Made by a program: the position numbers and the translations under genes
Assembly: GCA_002427745.1 (NCBI GenBank)
Contig: DIYF01000070.1
Span: forward strand, 43,000-106,999
Source: Roseivirga sp. UBA6061
GTDB lineage: Bacteria; Bacteroidota; Bacteroidia; Cytophagales; Cyclobacteriaceae
DNA: 64,000 bases
Reading direction: 5' to 3'
Part shown: one piece after another, positions 1 through 8,522 of the stretch
How positions within the stretch are numbered: the first letter of the stretch is position 1
Layout: each line of letters begins with the position of its first letter
The notes under the pieces: generated by a model
Database searches by the model: none
The model's input: the letters and a program-made list of their open reading frames with translations, nothing else
Told to the model about the DNA's origin: nothing

Positions 1-152
1 GTGAGTTCTGCCTCTTTGATGATTAGTTTAGCTTTTTCCTCCTGTTCCTGAACGGTTTTTTGATTAAGCTTTTGAAGCATAATCCGTCCTATGAATACTC
101 CGACTGCAAGTGCTGCGACTCCAACTCCGAGTGTCACGATATAATCTCCCAT
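1..152 (-). CDS. rny: Ribonuclease Y, N-terminal fragment (gene runs off the window)
   Basis: Only the first 50 codons are inside the window; the start ATG is at 150-152 on the minus strand. The visible protein has one N-terminal transmembrane segment (about residues 4-24, rich in Val/Ala/Gly and ending in GRIM), followed by a charged, Glu/Lys/Gln-rich helix with the KAKLIIKEAE pattern. That arrangement, a membrane anchor followed at once by a coiled coil, is the start of RNase Y, a membrane-bound endoribonuclease that initiates mRNA decay. The KH and HD domains would lie upstream of position 1. It is the last gene of a minus-strand series pheT, coiled-coil gene, zapA, rny, a familiar order in Bacteroidota. 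Identification rests on the N-terminus and the context only. Confidence 0.72.
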   Translation of the reverse strand, partial: MGDYIVTLGVGVAALAVGVFIGRIMLQKLNQKTVQEQEEKAKLIIKEAEL

Positions 153-209
153 AAGTATATATGCGCAGATTGGGAAGAAAAGCGAAACCGAAACGATTTA
201 AGGGGGTAA

Positions 210-500
210 TCAGGAGAGGGCAGAGGCAATCAGGTTGGTGAGCTGATCAAGCTGATCTTCGGCAGTGCTATCGATTGCGCCAATCTCTTCTTCCGATTTC
301 ATTTTCGAAACAAGGCAATCAAAGGCTACCATGGCCAGTAAATCTTCTTTATCGTCTATACCAAATTGCTCTCTATAGGTTTTTATTTTTTCATTTATTT
401 GCTTACTCGCATTTCGTACCCGTTGTTCCTCCTCAGGCTTCACTTTCATGGGGTACTCTCTGTCTCCTATTTTTATTTTTATTGATAGAATGTCAACCAT
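210..500 (-). CDS. zapA: Cell division protein ZapA
   Basis: This 96-residue protein matches ZapA in length and layout. An N-terminal beta-rich part (IKIKIGDREYPMKV, residues about 7-20) is followed by a long helix with heptad spacing (residues about 22-90). ZapA binds FtsZ in the cytoplasm and bundles protofilaments at the division ring. It lies between a small coiled-coil gene (start 806, end 510) and rny, all on the minus strand, so it is probably in the same transcript. The coiled-coil neighbour may be a functional partner, as ZapB is for ZapA in enterobacteria, but that is inference. The ATG at 498-500 is the only good start. Confidence 0.85.
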   Translation of the reverse strand: MVDILSIKIKIGDREYPMKVKPEEEQRVRNASKQINEKIKTYREQFGIDDKEDLLAMVAFDCLVSKMKSEEEIGAIDSTAEDQLDQLTNLIASALS

Positions 501-509
501 AAAAAAGAG

Positions 510-806
510 TTATTGGCTCAAGTGAGCGATACATCTATCTATTTCCTTAATGTACTCGTTTAATTTATATTTCAGCTCAGCGGATTCTTCCTTTTCCACT
601 GTTGTGTTTGATACAATTTTAGTGATTTTGTCCTGATTTTGAAAATCAGCTAATTGGCCACCAAGCGACTCTACTTCCGCTTTTAGCTTTGAATTTTGAG
701 AGATCAGATCCTGGTTTTCACGCTTCAGACGCTGATGAGCATCGACCAAAGCCATCGATTGCTTTTGGAGCCCTTTGAGTTTTTCAGCAAGTCTGAGTTT
801 ATCCAT
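510..806 (-). CDS. Small coiled-coil protein next to zapA (ZapB-like by position)
   Basis: This 98-residue protein is almost entirely predicted coiled coil: LKRENQDLISQNSKLKAEVE (about residues 27-46) shows classic heptads with Asn and Leu at a/d positions, and a second helix follows after residue 65. It has no signal peptide or membrane segment. Its ATG overlaps the pheT stop codon by one base (TAATG arrangement), which implies translational coupling. It is followed by zapA 9 bases further on. Size, coiled-coil content and linkage to zapA suggest a Z-ring accessory factor analogous to ZapB. No sequence motif proves this, so the function is inferred from context. Confidence 0.7.
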   Translation of the reverse strand: MDKLRLAEKLKGLQKQSMALVDAHQRLKRENQDLISQNSKLKAEVESLGGQLADFQNQDKITKIVSNTTVEKEESAELKYKLNEYIKEIDRCIAHLSQ

Positions 807-3220
807 TATTTTCTGATGATTGCGCCCAATTCTCTTTCAAAGCCTCCCATTAATTTTTTCATGGTCTTGTCGATTACCTTATCTGTCAGGGTTTTTTCCT
901 GATCCTGCAGATAAAAGCTCACAGCATAGGCTTTCTGATTCTCGTCTATTTTATCTCCCTCATACACATCAAAAACATTGATGCGATTCACGAGATTACG
1001 CTCGTATTTCAGGGTAAGTTTCCTAATGTCTTCAAATTTGGTGGATTTATCAATAACCAATGATAAATCCCGCTTCACTTCAGGAAATTTCGAGAGAGGT
1101 TTATAAGTAAATTCGGTTTGATACAATTTGCAGAGGTAAGTCCAGTCGATGTCAGCATAAAATACTTCGGCTTTTACATCGGCTTTTTTTGCCTGGCCGG
1201 CATTCACCTTGCCCAAGTGTGCGAGCGGTTTCTTATTCACGCTGATGGTGATACCATAGCCAAAGAGATCGCTCTCTACGTCAGTACTGTCATATTGGGT
1301 GATACCGAATTTGTTCAGCAGCCTCAATACCATGCCTGAAAGGTCGTGGAAATGCACAGGCCTTTTGTCTTCCAGCCAATGCTCTCCGCTATTCTCTCCC
1401 GTCATGAATAGCGCCAGGCGGGCACGCTCTACATACTTCCCGTTGATCAGGTGGTAAGTAGCTCCGAATTCGAACAGAGACAGGTTTTGCTGTCTGCGCT
1501 TTACATTCCGGTCTATTACCTCAAGTCCGTGAAACAACAGGTCTTGTCGCAGTACATTCAGATCTTCGCTCAGATAATTGAGAATATGTACGTTTTCTTC
1601 CTCATTGATAGAATTAATCTCTTTTGAGTAACCATCCTTCGTAAGGGAGTTGGTAACAATTTCGTTGAAACCGGCTCCGGCCAGTAGTCGGGTAGTTTCT
1701 TTTTGAATATTGTCAGGGTCTTTCTGCGTGAATTCAGAAAGGAAGCTGCTACTCAGGTGCTCGTCAATGGTGATATTATTAAGACCGTAAATCCTCAGAA
1801 TCTCCTCCACAATATCAGCTTCTCTTTGTACATCTACACGGTAAGGTGGTACAATCGCCCTGAAGCCTTCGTCTGTGATATCAGTTAGCTCTATATCCAG
1901 GCCTGTGAGAATTTCTGAAATCCTTTCATTTCCTATCTCCTGACCAATCAGTCGGGTGATATTGGCATACTTTACGTCTACTTCAAAGTTTGCGATGGGC
2001 TCGGGGTATATATCACTGATTTCTGAAGATACCTTTCCACCGGCCAGTTCTTTGATAAGTAAGGCTGCATATTTGAGTGCATAAACCGTAATATTAGGAT
2101 CTGTACCCCGCTCGTAACGGAAAGAAGCATCCGTTTTTAGCTGATGTATCTGAGCAGTTTTTCTGACATAGGCAGGTGAAAAGTAAGCACTTTCAAGAAA
2201 CACGCTGGTGGTGCTGTCTTTCACGCCTGATTTGGTGCCTCCGAAAACTCCCGCTATGCACATGCCTTCTTCGCTATTGCAAATCATCAGGTCACGAGCT
2301 GTCAGACTTCTTTCTTTTTCGTCCAGTGTGGTGAACTTACTACCCTCAGGCAGGGTCTTGACAATTACTTTGTCTCCCGTGATGGCATCAGCATCAAAGG
2401 CATGCATGGGTTGACCCAGGCTATGTAATACATAGTTGGTGATATCAACCACATTGTTGGTAGGGTTGATGCCAATGGCCTGGAGTCTTCTCTTGAGCCA
2501 GTCCGGTGATTCTTTCACAGTTACATCCGTCATCGTTAAGGATGAGTACCGTGGGCAGGCTTCTGTATTCTCTATTGAAACGGGTATGTTTCTGTCGTGA
2601 TTGTCCACAGCAAAGGCATCTACGGAGGGCAGGCTCAGTTTCCTGTTCAGCAGAACCTTCAGATCCCTGGCAACTCCTACGTGAGAGGCACCATCAGCCC
2701 GGTTGGGGGTCAGGCCTATTTCGATCACCTGGTCTGATTCCAGCTCAAAGTGTTTGGCAGCGGGGGTGCCATTGGGCAGGTCGGTGTCCAGTATCATAAT
2801 GCCGTCATGAGAATCCCCCAGCCCTATCTCGTCTTCGGCACAGATCATTCCCTGTGATGCTTCACCACGGATTTTTGCTTTTTTGATTACAAAAGGCTCA
2901 TGTCCGGAAGGGTAGAGTTTGGCGCCTACTGTAGCAACTACCACTTTTTGTCCTGCAGCTACATTGGGAGCTCCACAAACAATGGGTGAAGGTTCACCTG
3001 TACCGATATCCACGGTAGTAACACTGAGTTTATCGGCATTAGGGTGTTTGTCGCAGGTCAGTACCTCACCGATGACAAGGCCTTGCAAACCACCGGGTAC
3101 TGCGTCTACTTCCTCAAGTCCTTCTACTTCCAGACCAGAAGCTGTGAGTAGGTCTGAAATCTCTTCTGTAGACTCATTCAGACTGATATAATCGTTTAAC
3201 CAATTCAGGGAAATCTTCAT
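806..3220 (-). CDS. pheT: Phenylalanine--tRNA ligase beta subunit
   Basis: At 804 residues this has the usual length of bacterial PheT. Domains in order: an N-terminal region, an OB-fold tRNA-binding domain (about 40-155, with the conserved stretch CDKHPNADKLSV and PIVCGAPNV), the B3/B4 editing region (about 210-380, including NPTNNVVDITNYV), the B5 DNA-binding-like domain (about 400-475), a catalytic-like core, and a C-terminal anticodon-binding FDX-ACB domain (about 710-804, starting near KPLSKFPEVKRDLSLV). It pairs with PheS to charge tRNA-Phe; pheS is not in the window. A -7-type promoter element lies 40 bases upstream. It heads the transcript pheT, coiled-coil gene, zapA, rny. Confidence 0.97.
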   Translation of the reverse strand: MKISLNWLNDYISLNESTEEISDLLTASGLEVEGLEEVDAVPGGLQGLVIGEVLTCDKHPNADKLSVTTVDIGTGEPSPIVCGAPNVAAGQKVVVATVGAKLYPSGHEPFVIKKAKIRGEASQGMICAEDEIGLGDSHDGIMILDTDLPNGTPAAKHFELESDQVIEIGLTPNRADGASHVGVARDLKVLLNRKLSLPSVDAFAVDNHDRNIPVSIENTEACPRYSSLTMTDVTVKESPDWLKRRLQAIGINPTNNVVDITNYVLHSLGQPMHAFDADAITGDKVIVKTLPEGSKFTTLDEKERSLTARDLMICNSEEGMCIAGVFGGTKSGVKDSTTSVFLESAYFSPAYVRKTAQIHQLKTDASFRYERGTDPNITVYALKYAALLIKELAGGKVSSEISDIYPEPIANFEVDVKYANITRLIGQEIGNERISEILTGLDIELTDITDEGFRAIVPPYRVDVQREADIVEEILRIYGLNNITIDEHLSSSFLSEFTQKDPDNIQKETTRLLAGAGFNEIVTNSLTKDGYSKEINSINEEENVHILNYLSEDLNVLRQDLLFHGLEVIDRNVKRRQQNLSLFEFGATYHLINGKYVERARLALFMTGENSGEHWLEDKRPVHFHDLSGMVLRLLNKFGITQYDSTDVESDLFGYGITISVNKKPLAHLGKVNAGQAKKADVKAEVFYADIDWTYLCKLYQTEFTYKPLSKFPEVKRDLSLVIDKSTKFEDIRKLTLKYERNLVNRINVFDVYEGDKIDENQKAYAVSFYLQDQEKTLTDKVIDKTMKKLMGGFERELGAIIRK

Positions 3221-3259
3221 GTGCTTGTATTCTTTGGCCCGGCTTTTTTAGCGCGAGGG

Positions 3260-3267
3260 CAAAAATA
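3260..3267 (-). promoter_or_regulatory. Candidate -7 promoter box for pheT
   Basis: On the minus strand the bases read TATTTTTG, a full match to the Bacteroidota sigma-ABfr -7 consensus TAnnTTTG. The expected transcription start would be about 7 bases downstream, giving a leader of roughly 33 bases. I see no good -33 TTG at the expected distance, so only half of the promoter is supported. Confidence 0.5.
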
Positions 3268-3293
3268 AGGATTTAAGTATTGGATTAAGAGGC

Positions 3294-3911
3294 TTAAAGT
3301 TCTTTATACAACTTTTCACCAGCCTCGATGGCTACCGTCATCAGGTTTTCCCTGGGAGGAATAGGGCAGCTGTATTCATCGTTAAAGTGACAGAAGGGGG
3401 TGTAGGCCATGTTAAAATCTATGGTGATGGCATTTGTACTACTTCTGGGTACATCAATGTAGCGGCCACCTCCATAGGTGGTTTCTCCGCTTGTGTCATC
3501 AGCAAACATCAGCGAGAGCTTGTTTGGGTTGTTTTCCTCCCAGTCCAGATAAAGCAAAAGCTTCTGCGCTTTACCATCCAGTTCAAATTCTGCATAGCCG
3601 TAGGGGATGTACTTCTTTGATTCACCGGTGGTAGTAGGAATGAAAACGGGCTGCTTTCGCTGAATACGTGTAAGCTTTGCCAGTATTTTATACTCCTCCT
3701 TTACCGGGTAGTATTTCAGGTTGGTAAAGGTTTTTCTGTCTTCTTCTGAAAGCGGAGAACTTGAAGAAATCATATAGCCGTTTCTGGTTTTACGATCTTC
3801 TTCCACTCTGGCAATGTACTCATCTGTGCCTTCGCCAACACTCAGAAAATTGATTATCGTAATGGCTACTATCGCAACGATCAGTACTACGAATATCTTT
3901 TGTCTTCCCAT
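3294..3911 (-). CDS. DUF1684 family protein, membrane-anchored or secreted
   Basis: This 205-residue protein begins with a hydrophobic segment (about residues 6-24, IFVVLIVAIVAITIINFL) that is either a signal anchor or a signal peptide. The rest matches the DUF1684 family: a beta-rich body with YGYAEFELDGK, the aromatic/acidic stretch LYLDWEE, the FADDTSGETTYGGGRYIDV block and the C-terminal motif DFNMAYTPFCHFNDEYSCPIPP, where the family has its conserved NPxCAY/CxxP-type ending. No biochemical role is established for DUF1684. It sits between radC and pheT on the same strand; pheT has its own candidate promoter in the gap. Confidence 0.8.
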   Translation of the reverse strand: MGRQKIFVVLIVAIVAITIINFLSVGEGTDEYIARVEEDRKTRNGYMISSSSPLSEEDRKTFTNLKYYPVKEEYKILAKLTRIQRKQPVFIPTTTGESKKYIPYGYAEFELDGKAQKLLLYLDWEENNPNKLSLMFADDTSGETTYGGGRYIDVPRSSTNAITIDFNMAYTPFCHFNDEYSCPIPPRENLMTVAIEAGEKLYKEL

Positions 3912-3981
3912 GCCATTAGGTTTTGGGCAAATTTAAGGCATAGGAGCTATTTAGAAGAATAAAATCAGGGCTTCTTTGCGG

Positions 3982-4671
3982 TTAGAGCACTCCTTCATCT
4001 GAGAAGCTGTAATATCCCTCGTCTGTAAAGATAATATGGTCAAGGACCGGGATTTCGAGGAGTCTGCCGGCATCCACTATTTTCTTGGTGAGCCGCAGAT
4101 CTGCACTGCTGGGCTTCTTGTTGCCAGAGGGGTGGTTGTGTACCAGAATGATACCATTCGCCATGTCTTCGAGGGCTTTTTTGAAAATCACTTTAGGATC
4201 AGCAATGGTGCCGGAAAAGCCTCCTTGACTCACACATCTTTTATGAAGTACTTTGTTGTTCCTTGTGAGCATAATAACCCAGAATTGTTCTATCGGCTGA
4301 TCCATTAAAAGCGGAATCATCAGGTCATATGCATCTTTCGATTCTCTGAGATACTCTTTTTTCCTTAGGTTACTCTCCTTTCTTCTCCTGCCCAGCTCTA
4401 GTGCACTCACTATTGAAACGGCCTTGGCTTCACCAATGCCTTTAAAGCTTTGCAGTTCCGGAACGGATAATTTGGCTAGTAAATGAAGATCATGGTCAAC
4501 ATAGGAGAGCATAACTTTGGCTAAATCTACGGCACTTAAGTCGCGGGAGCCTGAGCCAATGAGGATAGCGATGAGTTCTGCTTCAGAGAGTGAGGATTTG
4601 CCCTTTGATAATAGTTTTTCCCTTGGACGGTCCTCTTCCGCCCATTGCAATATGCCCAACCCTTTTTCCAT
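3982..4671 (-). CDS. radC: RadC-type JAB/MPN-domain protein
   Basis: This 229-residue protein has a helix-hairpin-helix region (about 45-95, with ELQSFKGIGEAKAVSIVSAL) followed by a JAB/MPN domain (about 105-229). The metal-site signature HNHPSGNKKPSSAD is intact (His-x-His then Ser and Asp), so it could bind zinc. RadC proteins were once linked to repair of DNA damage in E. coli, but this was later questioned; the real role is not settled. The length is typical and the ATG start is clear. It is followed by the DUF1684 gene after 70 bases and is separated from rpsT by a strong terminator. Confidence 0.92.
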   Translation of the reverse strand: MEKGLGILQWAEEDRPREKLLSKGKSSLSEAELIAILIGSGSRDLSAVDLAKVMLSYVDHDLHLLAKLSVPELQSFKGIGEAKAVSIVSALELGRRRKESNLRKKEYLRESKDAYDLMIPLLMDQPIEQFWVIMLTRNNKVLHKRCVSQGGFSGTIADPKVIFKKALEDMANGIILVHNHPSGNKKPSSADLRLTKKIVDAGRLLEIPVLDHIIFTDEGYYSFSDEGVL

Positions 4672-4724
4672 ACCTTTAATATATTAAAATTATATTATTC
4701 TAATAAATTAATAATCAAAATATA

Positions 4725-4753
4725 CAAAAAAAGCCAATGCATACGCATTGGCT
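4725..4753 (-). terminator. Intrinsic terminator of rpsT
   Basis: A perfect 9-bp stem (AGCCAATGC, loop ATAC on the plus strand, GCATTGGCT) is followed on the minus strand by a run of seven T. It lies 24 bases after the rpsT stop, where a terminator for the single-gene ribosomal unit is expected. Confidence 0.88.
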
Positions 4754-4776
4754 TGGGTCTCTTAATGAGGTGTATC

Positions 4777-5028
4777 TTACAGGCTGTTTACCATTTTAGT
4801 CAGTTTCGACTTATTGTTGGCAGCTTTGTTTTTATGAATGATATTTCTTTTGGCCAGTTTGTCAAGCATGCTGACAACTGTTTTCAAAAGCTCCTGAGCC
4901 TCGGCTTTATCAGTAGTGTTACGCAGTCTTTTTACAAAAGTACGCGTAGTCTTATGCTGATAGCGATTTCTCAATCTTTTCGCCTCGTTAGATCTGATTC
5001 TTTTTAGTGCTGACTTATGATTTGCCAT
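4777..5028 (-). CDS. rpsT: 30S ribosomal protein S20
   Basis: The 83-residue, Lys/Arg-rich protein starts [22 protein letters not shown], the S20 signature, and ends with the helix containing [19 protein letters not shown]20 binds 16S rRNA in the bottom of the small subunit early in assembly. It is a stand-alone unit with its own well-formed promoter (5065-5095) and terminator (4725-4753). Confidence 0.98.
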   Translation of the reverse strand: MANHKSALKRIRSNEAKRLRNRYQHKTTRTFVKRLRNTTDKAEAQELLKTVVSMLDKLAKRNIIHKNKAANNKSKLTKMVNSL

Positions 5029-5064
5029 ATCTTAAAATCCTTTCAATTCCCTGATTTGGGGATG

Positions 5065-5095
5065 CAAAGATAGGTCTAATATTTCTATTTGCAAG
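5065..5095 (-). promoter_or_regulatory. Promoter of rpsT
   Basis: On the minus strand a TCTTG (-33) is followed by 19 bases and then TATCTTTG, an exact fit to the Bacteroidota -7 box TAnnTTTG. Spacing matches the family norm of 19-21. This is one of the best-formed promoters in the window. Confidence 0.8.
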
Positions 5096-5109
5096 ACTGT
5101 TTGGTAAAA

Positions 5110-5688
5110 TTACTTGTCAATCTCACTAAAGTGCTTTTCAGCCTGCTTGAAAAAGGCGTTCCAGGCATCGTATTTCTCAGGGTTCCAGATTTTTCTCAGT
5201 GCCTTTTGTGCCTCTTTCTTTGACTCTTTCAGCCTTATGGTGCGGTACAAATATACATAAGCTGAAGCGCGCCAGTTCAATTGGCAATGGACCAGTATTT
5301 CTACCTCCTGGTATTTGTCCATTGCTTCAAAAAAGTCCTCCAGTGAAGATATGGTGGGATCTTCCCAGGATACAGGCACATTTACAAAGTCTATTCCCTG
5401 TCCTCTTGCTTGCCTTTTAAGGCTTTCAATGGCTCCGAACTCCTCGGCATTTACACTGATAATGGCTTTAACTCCCTCTTTTTTCAGCACATCCAGGGCA
5501 TCTCCGGTAATCTGCCCGCAGGTATGTAGCTTTTCAGAGATAGGAACGTAGTTTTTGAGCCTGCGGATTGAATTCTGTCCGTAAGTGCTGATATACATAC
5601 ACAAAAGGATACTTAACAGGAAAACCCTGATTACTGACCGCTCGAACGATTTAGAAAGCATATGGTCTCTTTTTTTACTATGTTCCAT
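5110..5688 (-). CDS. Secreted phosphatase-like protein with a shortened C-x4-R loop
   Basis: This protein of about 192 residues has a hydrophobic segment (about residues 20-38, ending STYGQ) that should direct export. The body resembles the tyrosine/dual-specificity phosphatase fold of the BLH/DUF442 type: YVPISEKLHTCGQITGDALDVLKKEGV opens the domain and a general-acid-like loop (SWEDPT) follows. The catalytic loop reads HCQLNWRAS, so Cys and Arg are four residues apart (C-x4-R) instead of the canonical C-x5-R. Related proteins with C-x4-R loops exist from memory, so this is a subfamily trait. Whether it hydrolyses phosphate is unclear. The ATG at 5686-5688 is preferred over an upstream TTG. 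Confidence 0.65.
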   Translation of the reverse strand: MEHSKKRDHMLSKSFERSVIRVFLLSILLCMYISTYGQNSIRRLKNYVPISEKLHTCGQITGDALDVLKKEGVKAIISVNAEEFGAIESLKRQARGQGIDFVNVPVSWEDPTISSLEDFFEAMDKYQEVEILVHCQLNWRASAYVYLYRTIRLKESKKEAQKALRKIWNPEKYDAWNAFFKQAEKHFSEIDK

Positions 5689-5724
5689 AATCAACTTACT
5701 ATGAACCTCTAAATATATACTGTT

Positions 5725-6477
5725 ATGAAGACTTCTATGCTGGCAATCATGTTTGTCTCCTCCCTGTTTTTAGGCCTTTTCTCAGAAACAAGATCAGAAA
5801 GTAACCTGTCGGACATAACAGGAGCCTGGAACATAGAAAGCCAAAACGGCCAGAAGCGGCAGTATACAGGAACACTGCTGATGGAGGACGGCTACATGTT
5901 TTATACCGAATATGACGTTGCTACCAGGCATTTTGCCGGAAGTCTCGGTGGACAGTATACCTACGAGAATGGCATTCTTAACTATACCATTGAATTTAAT
6001 ACCTGGCAGCCTGACAGTGTCGGTGATGAGGTTGAGGTAACGGTGAGCTTTAAAGGGAAAGAAATGACGGTTAAGCAAACCATCAATGGTATGGACCTGA
6101 CTACGGTTTACTCTCAGGTAGACGATGGAACCGGAGACCTGGCAGGGGCATGGCGCATTACGGATCGTATGCGTAACGGTACCATGCAGGCAATGCAACA
6201 GGGGGCGAGAAAAACCATAAAGATGATCACCGGAACGCGCTTTCAATGGGCAGCCTTCAATCCTGAAACCAAACAGTTTTCAGGTACCGGAGGAGGTAGC
6301 GTCACGCTGAAAGACGGTAAATACACTGAGCATATTGAGTTTTTCTCACGAAATGCCGAAAGAGTTGGTGCAAGCCTGAGTTTTGATTACAAAGTGGATG
6401 GGAACAAATGGGACCATTCAGGAAAGAGCTCCTCGGGAAACCCCATTCGCGAGATCTGGACCCGACAAAATCAATAA
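5725..6477 (+). CDS. Secreted two-repeat protein, function unknown
   Basis: I do not recognise a named family. The 250-residue protein has an N-terminal signal peptide (MKTSMLAIMFVSSLFLGLFSET). It then carries two similar halves of about 110 residues, opening with DITGAWNIES (about residue 29) and DLAGAWRITD (about residue 138). Each is beta-rich with a central aromatic segment (FAGSLGGQYTYENG and FSGTGGGSVTLKDG), the look of a duplicated lipocalin-like or calycin-like barrel. It is convergent with the DUF7477-type gene: the two stop codons abut at 6477/6478 with no gap. Transcription of the two is therefore likely to interfere or to share termination. Confidence 0.72.
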   Translation: MKTSMLAIMFVSSLFLGLFSETRSESNLSDITGAWNIESQNGQKRQYTGTLLMEDGYMFYTEYDVATRHFAGSLGGQYTYENGILNYTIEFNTWQPDSVGDEVEVTVSFKGKEMTVKQTINGMDLTTVYSQVDDGTGDLAGAWRITDRMRNGTMQAMQQGARKTIKMITGTRFQWAAFNPETKQFSGTGGGSVTLKDGKYTEHIEFFSRNAERVGASLSFDYKVDGNKWDHSGKSSSGNPIREIWTRQNQ

Positions 6478-8313
6478 TTACCTTACTCTTCTGAAGGTAG
6501 CCACCTTGTTTTCGGTCGTGCTGCTAAATGAGCCGGGCCTTGGACTGCCGAGCTGGGGTGCCAGTTTGAGCTCAAAGGTATCATCATCTTTAAAACGGAT
6601 AATCCCTTTCATTTTTCCGAAAACATTGCCACCCGAATAAAACACAATATCCAGTTGGTTGGGGGTGTTGAACGAATTCAACTCGTATTTTACATCGAGT
6701 TTTATTCCTTCCTGCTGGTAATTATAGCCACCAACTGTATCGGCACCACTGATCATTCTGATGATGTCATCGCTGTAAAACCTCAAATACCCCTGCTTGT
6801 CACCATCAGCGCCACCATACCAGTTTCCGAGCAACCTTGTTTTCATATTCTTTTTGGCCGTGGTGTTATTGCCGGTTTTAGAAGGACCGGGGCTGGCAGG
6901 CTGGTTTCCGGGGCTGGTGTAGGTTATGCCGGTAAGGTAGTAATCCTCATCCCAGTATTCTCGGATTTTGGTTTTGGGAAACTCATTTGAACGGAACCAG
7001 ATGCTATGAAGATTTCTGTTATGATATTGCGACATAACGAGCACCCACCAGCCGTTTTCCTGCGATAGTTGCGTTACGGAGTAGCCTTGCACGGTATACG
7101 TTTCAATGTCTTCAGCAGGAAATTTCGCTCGTTTAAACCACTTCTGATTTTTAATGCGATTGTCTCCTGTAGCCACCAGCACCCAACGATCTTTTCCGTA
7201 GATGACTTTGCTGATTTTTAAACCGTCATTGGCAAACTCCCTTATCTTGTCGCTGGGGAATCCGCTGATCTTCGTAGCCCATCTTTGTCTTCCGAGGTTA
7301 TTAGTTTTGGAGAATACTACAGCATATACCCCATTGCCATAGCTTACTTCGGTGATTTTGTAACCTTGATTCCATTTCTCCTTGATGTCTTCTTTTTTCC
7401 ATTCTCTCCGGGTGATCCAGGTCTGAGTAGAATAGCCTGTGCCTTTGGACATCACAAGGGACCATTTCTTATTATCATAGCTCAGGCTTGAGATGCTGAA
7501 GCCATCATTCCAATCTGATTTAATACCTTCTTTGGGGAAGTTGTCACGGGTTTTCCAGCGCTGCAGGTTGTAACCATTGTTTTTCGTCATTACGGCCACG
7601 TAGCCCGTCCTCTGTCGATTGTTGGAGCCCACAGAGTTGTTGGAAGAAGCATAGCTGTTGTTTCTTTTCTCTAGTTGCCTGGCATAGAGGTAATCTACAT
7701 GGATCACACTGGAAGGGGGGACAACAAAGCCTATATGATCGCCTTTCATGGCTTTGTATGGATGGGACTTAACAAAGCGTTCGTTTACAAAGAAATAGTA
7801 GGTGTTTTTAACTTTTCTTACTGTAAGGCGGTTCCGGGTGGTTCTATTGACAAAGCTGGCTTTGGTAAAACCCACAATTTGCTGATACCCTTCGTTGTAT
7901 TCGGCAAGGTTGTATTTCCCGGCACCGGTAAACCCGAAATGGTATTTGCGGGTTTGCCCCGGTATACGGTCCCAGACAAAATCGATGGACGAATTCTGCT
8001 TGCCGTTTACCCATCTCACACCAATCTCCAGTTCCCAGTCACCTGACCAGTTCATCCCGTCAACAGGGGTGTATTTTGCCTGGGCTTTGTCATTAATTGA
8101 TTTAAATACCAGGACACCATCTCTTATTTCGGCTGTACTCTTACTTTCTACATCAGATTCCCATCGGTACGAAGATTTACTGAAGTCCTCGCGGTACTTA
8201 AAGGTTTTATCTAATGCTGAGTAATCATCATAGTCTGATTGAGCGTTCAGATGAATGCTGAAAAAAAGAATCAGAGTCAGTAAACCAGCTGTTCGGATCG
8301 GTTGTGGTCCCAT
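6478..8313 (-). CDS. Secreted DUF7477-type repeat protein
   Basis: The chosen ATG (8311-8313) gives 611 residues and a clean signal peptide ending LNAQS; an upstream TTG at 8343 is less likely. The N-terminal part (about 35-215) looks like a laminin-G/DUF1080-type beta-sandwich (REDFSKSSYRWESDVE ... EIRDGVLVFKS). The middle (about 235-475) has at least five repeats of about 45 residues with the pattern WxxRxxFPxxxIxxxWxxGYxIxxxxYxxxxWxLVxSK, which I associate with DUF7477. The C-terminal part (about 505-611) is another beta-rich domain starting RLLGNWYGG. The function of such proteins is unknown. A perfect -7 box lies 45 bases upstream. Confidence 0.72.
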   Translation of the reverse strand: MGPQPIRTAGLLTLILFFSIHLNAQSDYDDYSALDKTFKYREDFSKSSYRWESDVESKSTAEIRDGVLVFKSINDKAQAKYTPVDGMNWSGDWELEIGVRWVNGKQNSSIDFVWDRIPGQTRKYHFGFTGAGKYNLAEYNEGYQQIVGFTKASFVNRTTRNRLTVRKVKNTYYFFVNERFVKSHPYKAMKGDHIGFVVPPSSVIHVDYLYARQLEKRNNSYASSNNSVGSNNRQRTGYVAVMTKNNGYNLQRWKTRDNFPKEGIKSDWNDGFSISSLSYDNKKWSLVMSKGTGYSTQTWITRREWKKEDIKEKWNQGYKITEVSYGNGVYAVVFSKTNNLGRQRWATKISGFPSDKIREFANDGLKISKVIYGKDRWVLVATGDNRIKNQKWFKRAKFPAEDIETYTVQGYSVTQLSQENGWWVLVMSQYHNRNLHSIWFRSNEFPKTKIREYWDEDYYLTGITYTSPGNQPASPGPSKTGNNTTAKKNMKTRLLGNWYGGADGDKQGYLRFYSDDIIRMISGADTVGGYNYQQEGIKLDVKYELNSFNTPNQLDIVFYSGGNVFGKMKGIIRFKDDDTFELKLAPQLGSPRPGSFSSTTENKVATFRRVR

Positions 8314-8357
8314 TTGCTCAGTAGTGGATTGGTTGGCAAACAAAAAATAGTGTTAAT

Positions 8358-8365
8358 CAAATATA
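8358..8365 (-). promoter_or_regulatory. Candidate -7 box for the DUF7477-type gene
   Basis: The minus strand reads TATATTTG, an exact TAnnTTTG match. The predicted transcription start (about 8351) lies upstream of the preferred ATG at 8313, with a leader of roughly 40 bases, and would leave almost no leader for the TTG at 8343. This supports the shorter start. Confidence 0.5.
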
Positions 8366-8522
8366 CTGATAATGAGCCATTTGAGGGCTAAAAAGTCTCA
8401 AGAGAAAATTGTGTTTTCGGGTGTAAATCATTTTTTGGCACGGTAATGGAAAGTAGGTGGTCAATGCATTAAGAATAAATAGTCCGGACCTTGAAGGAAG
8501 TTGAAAACTTAAAAACAGGGTT

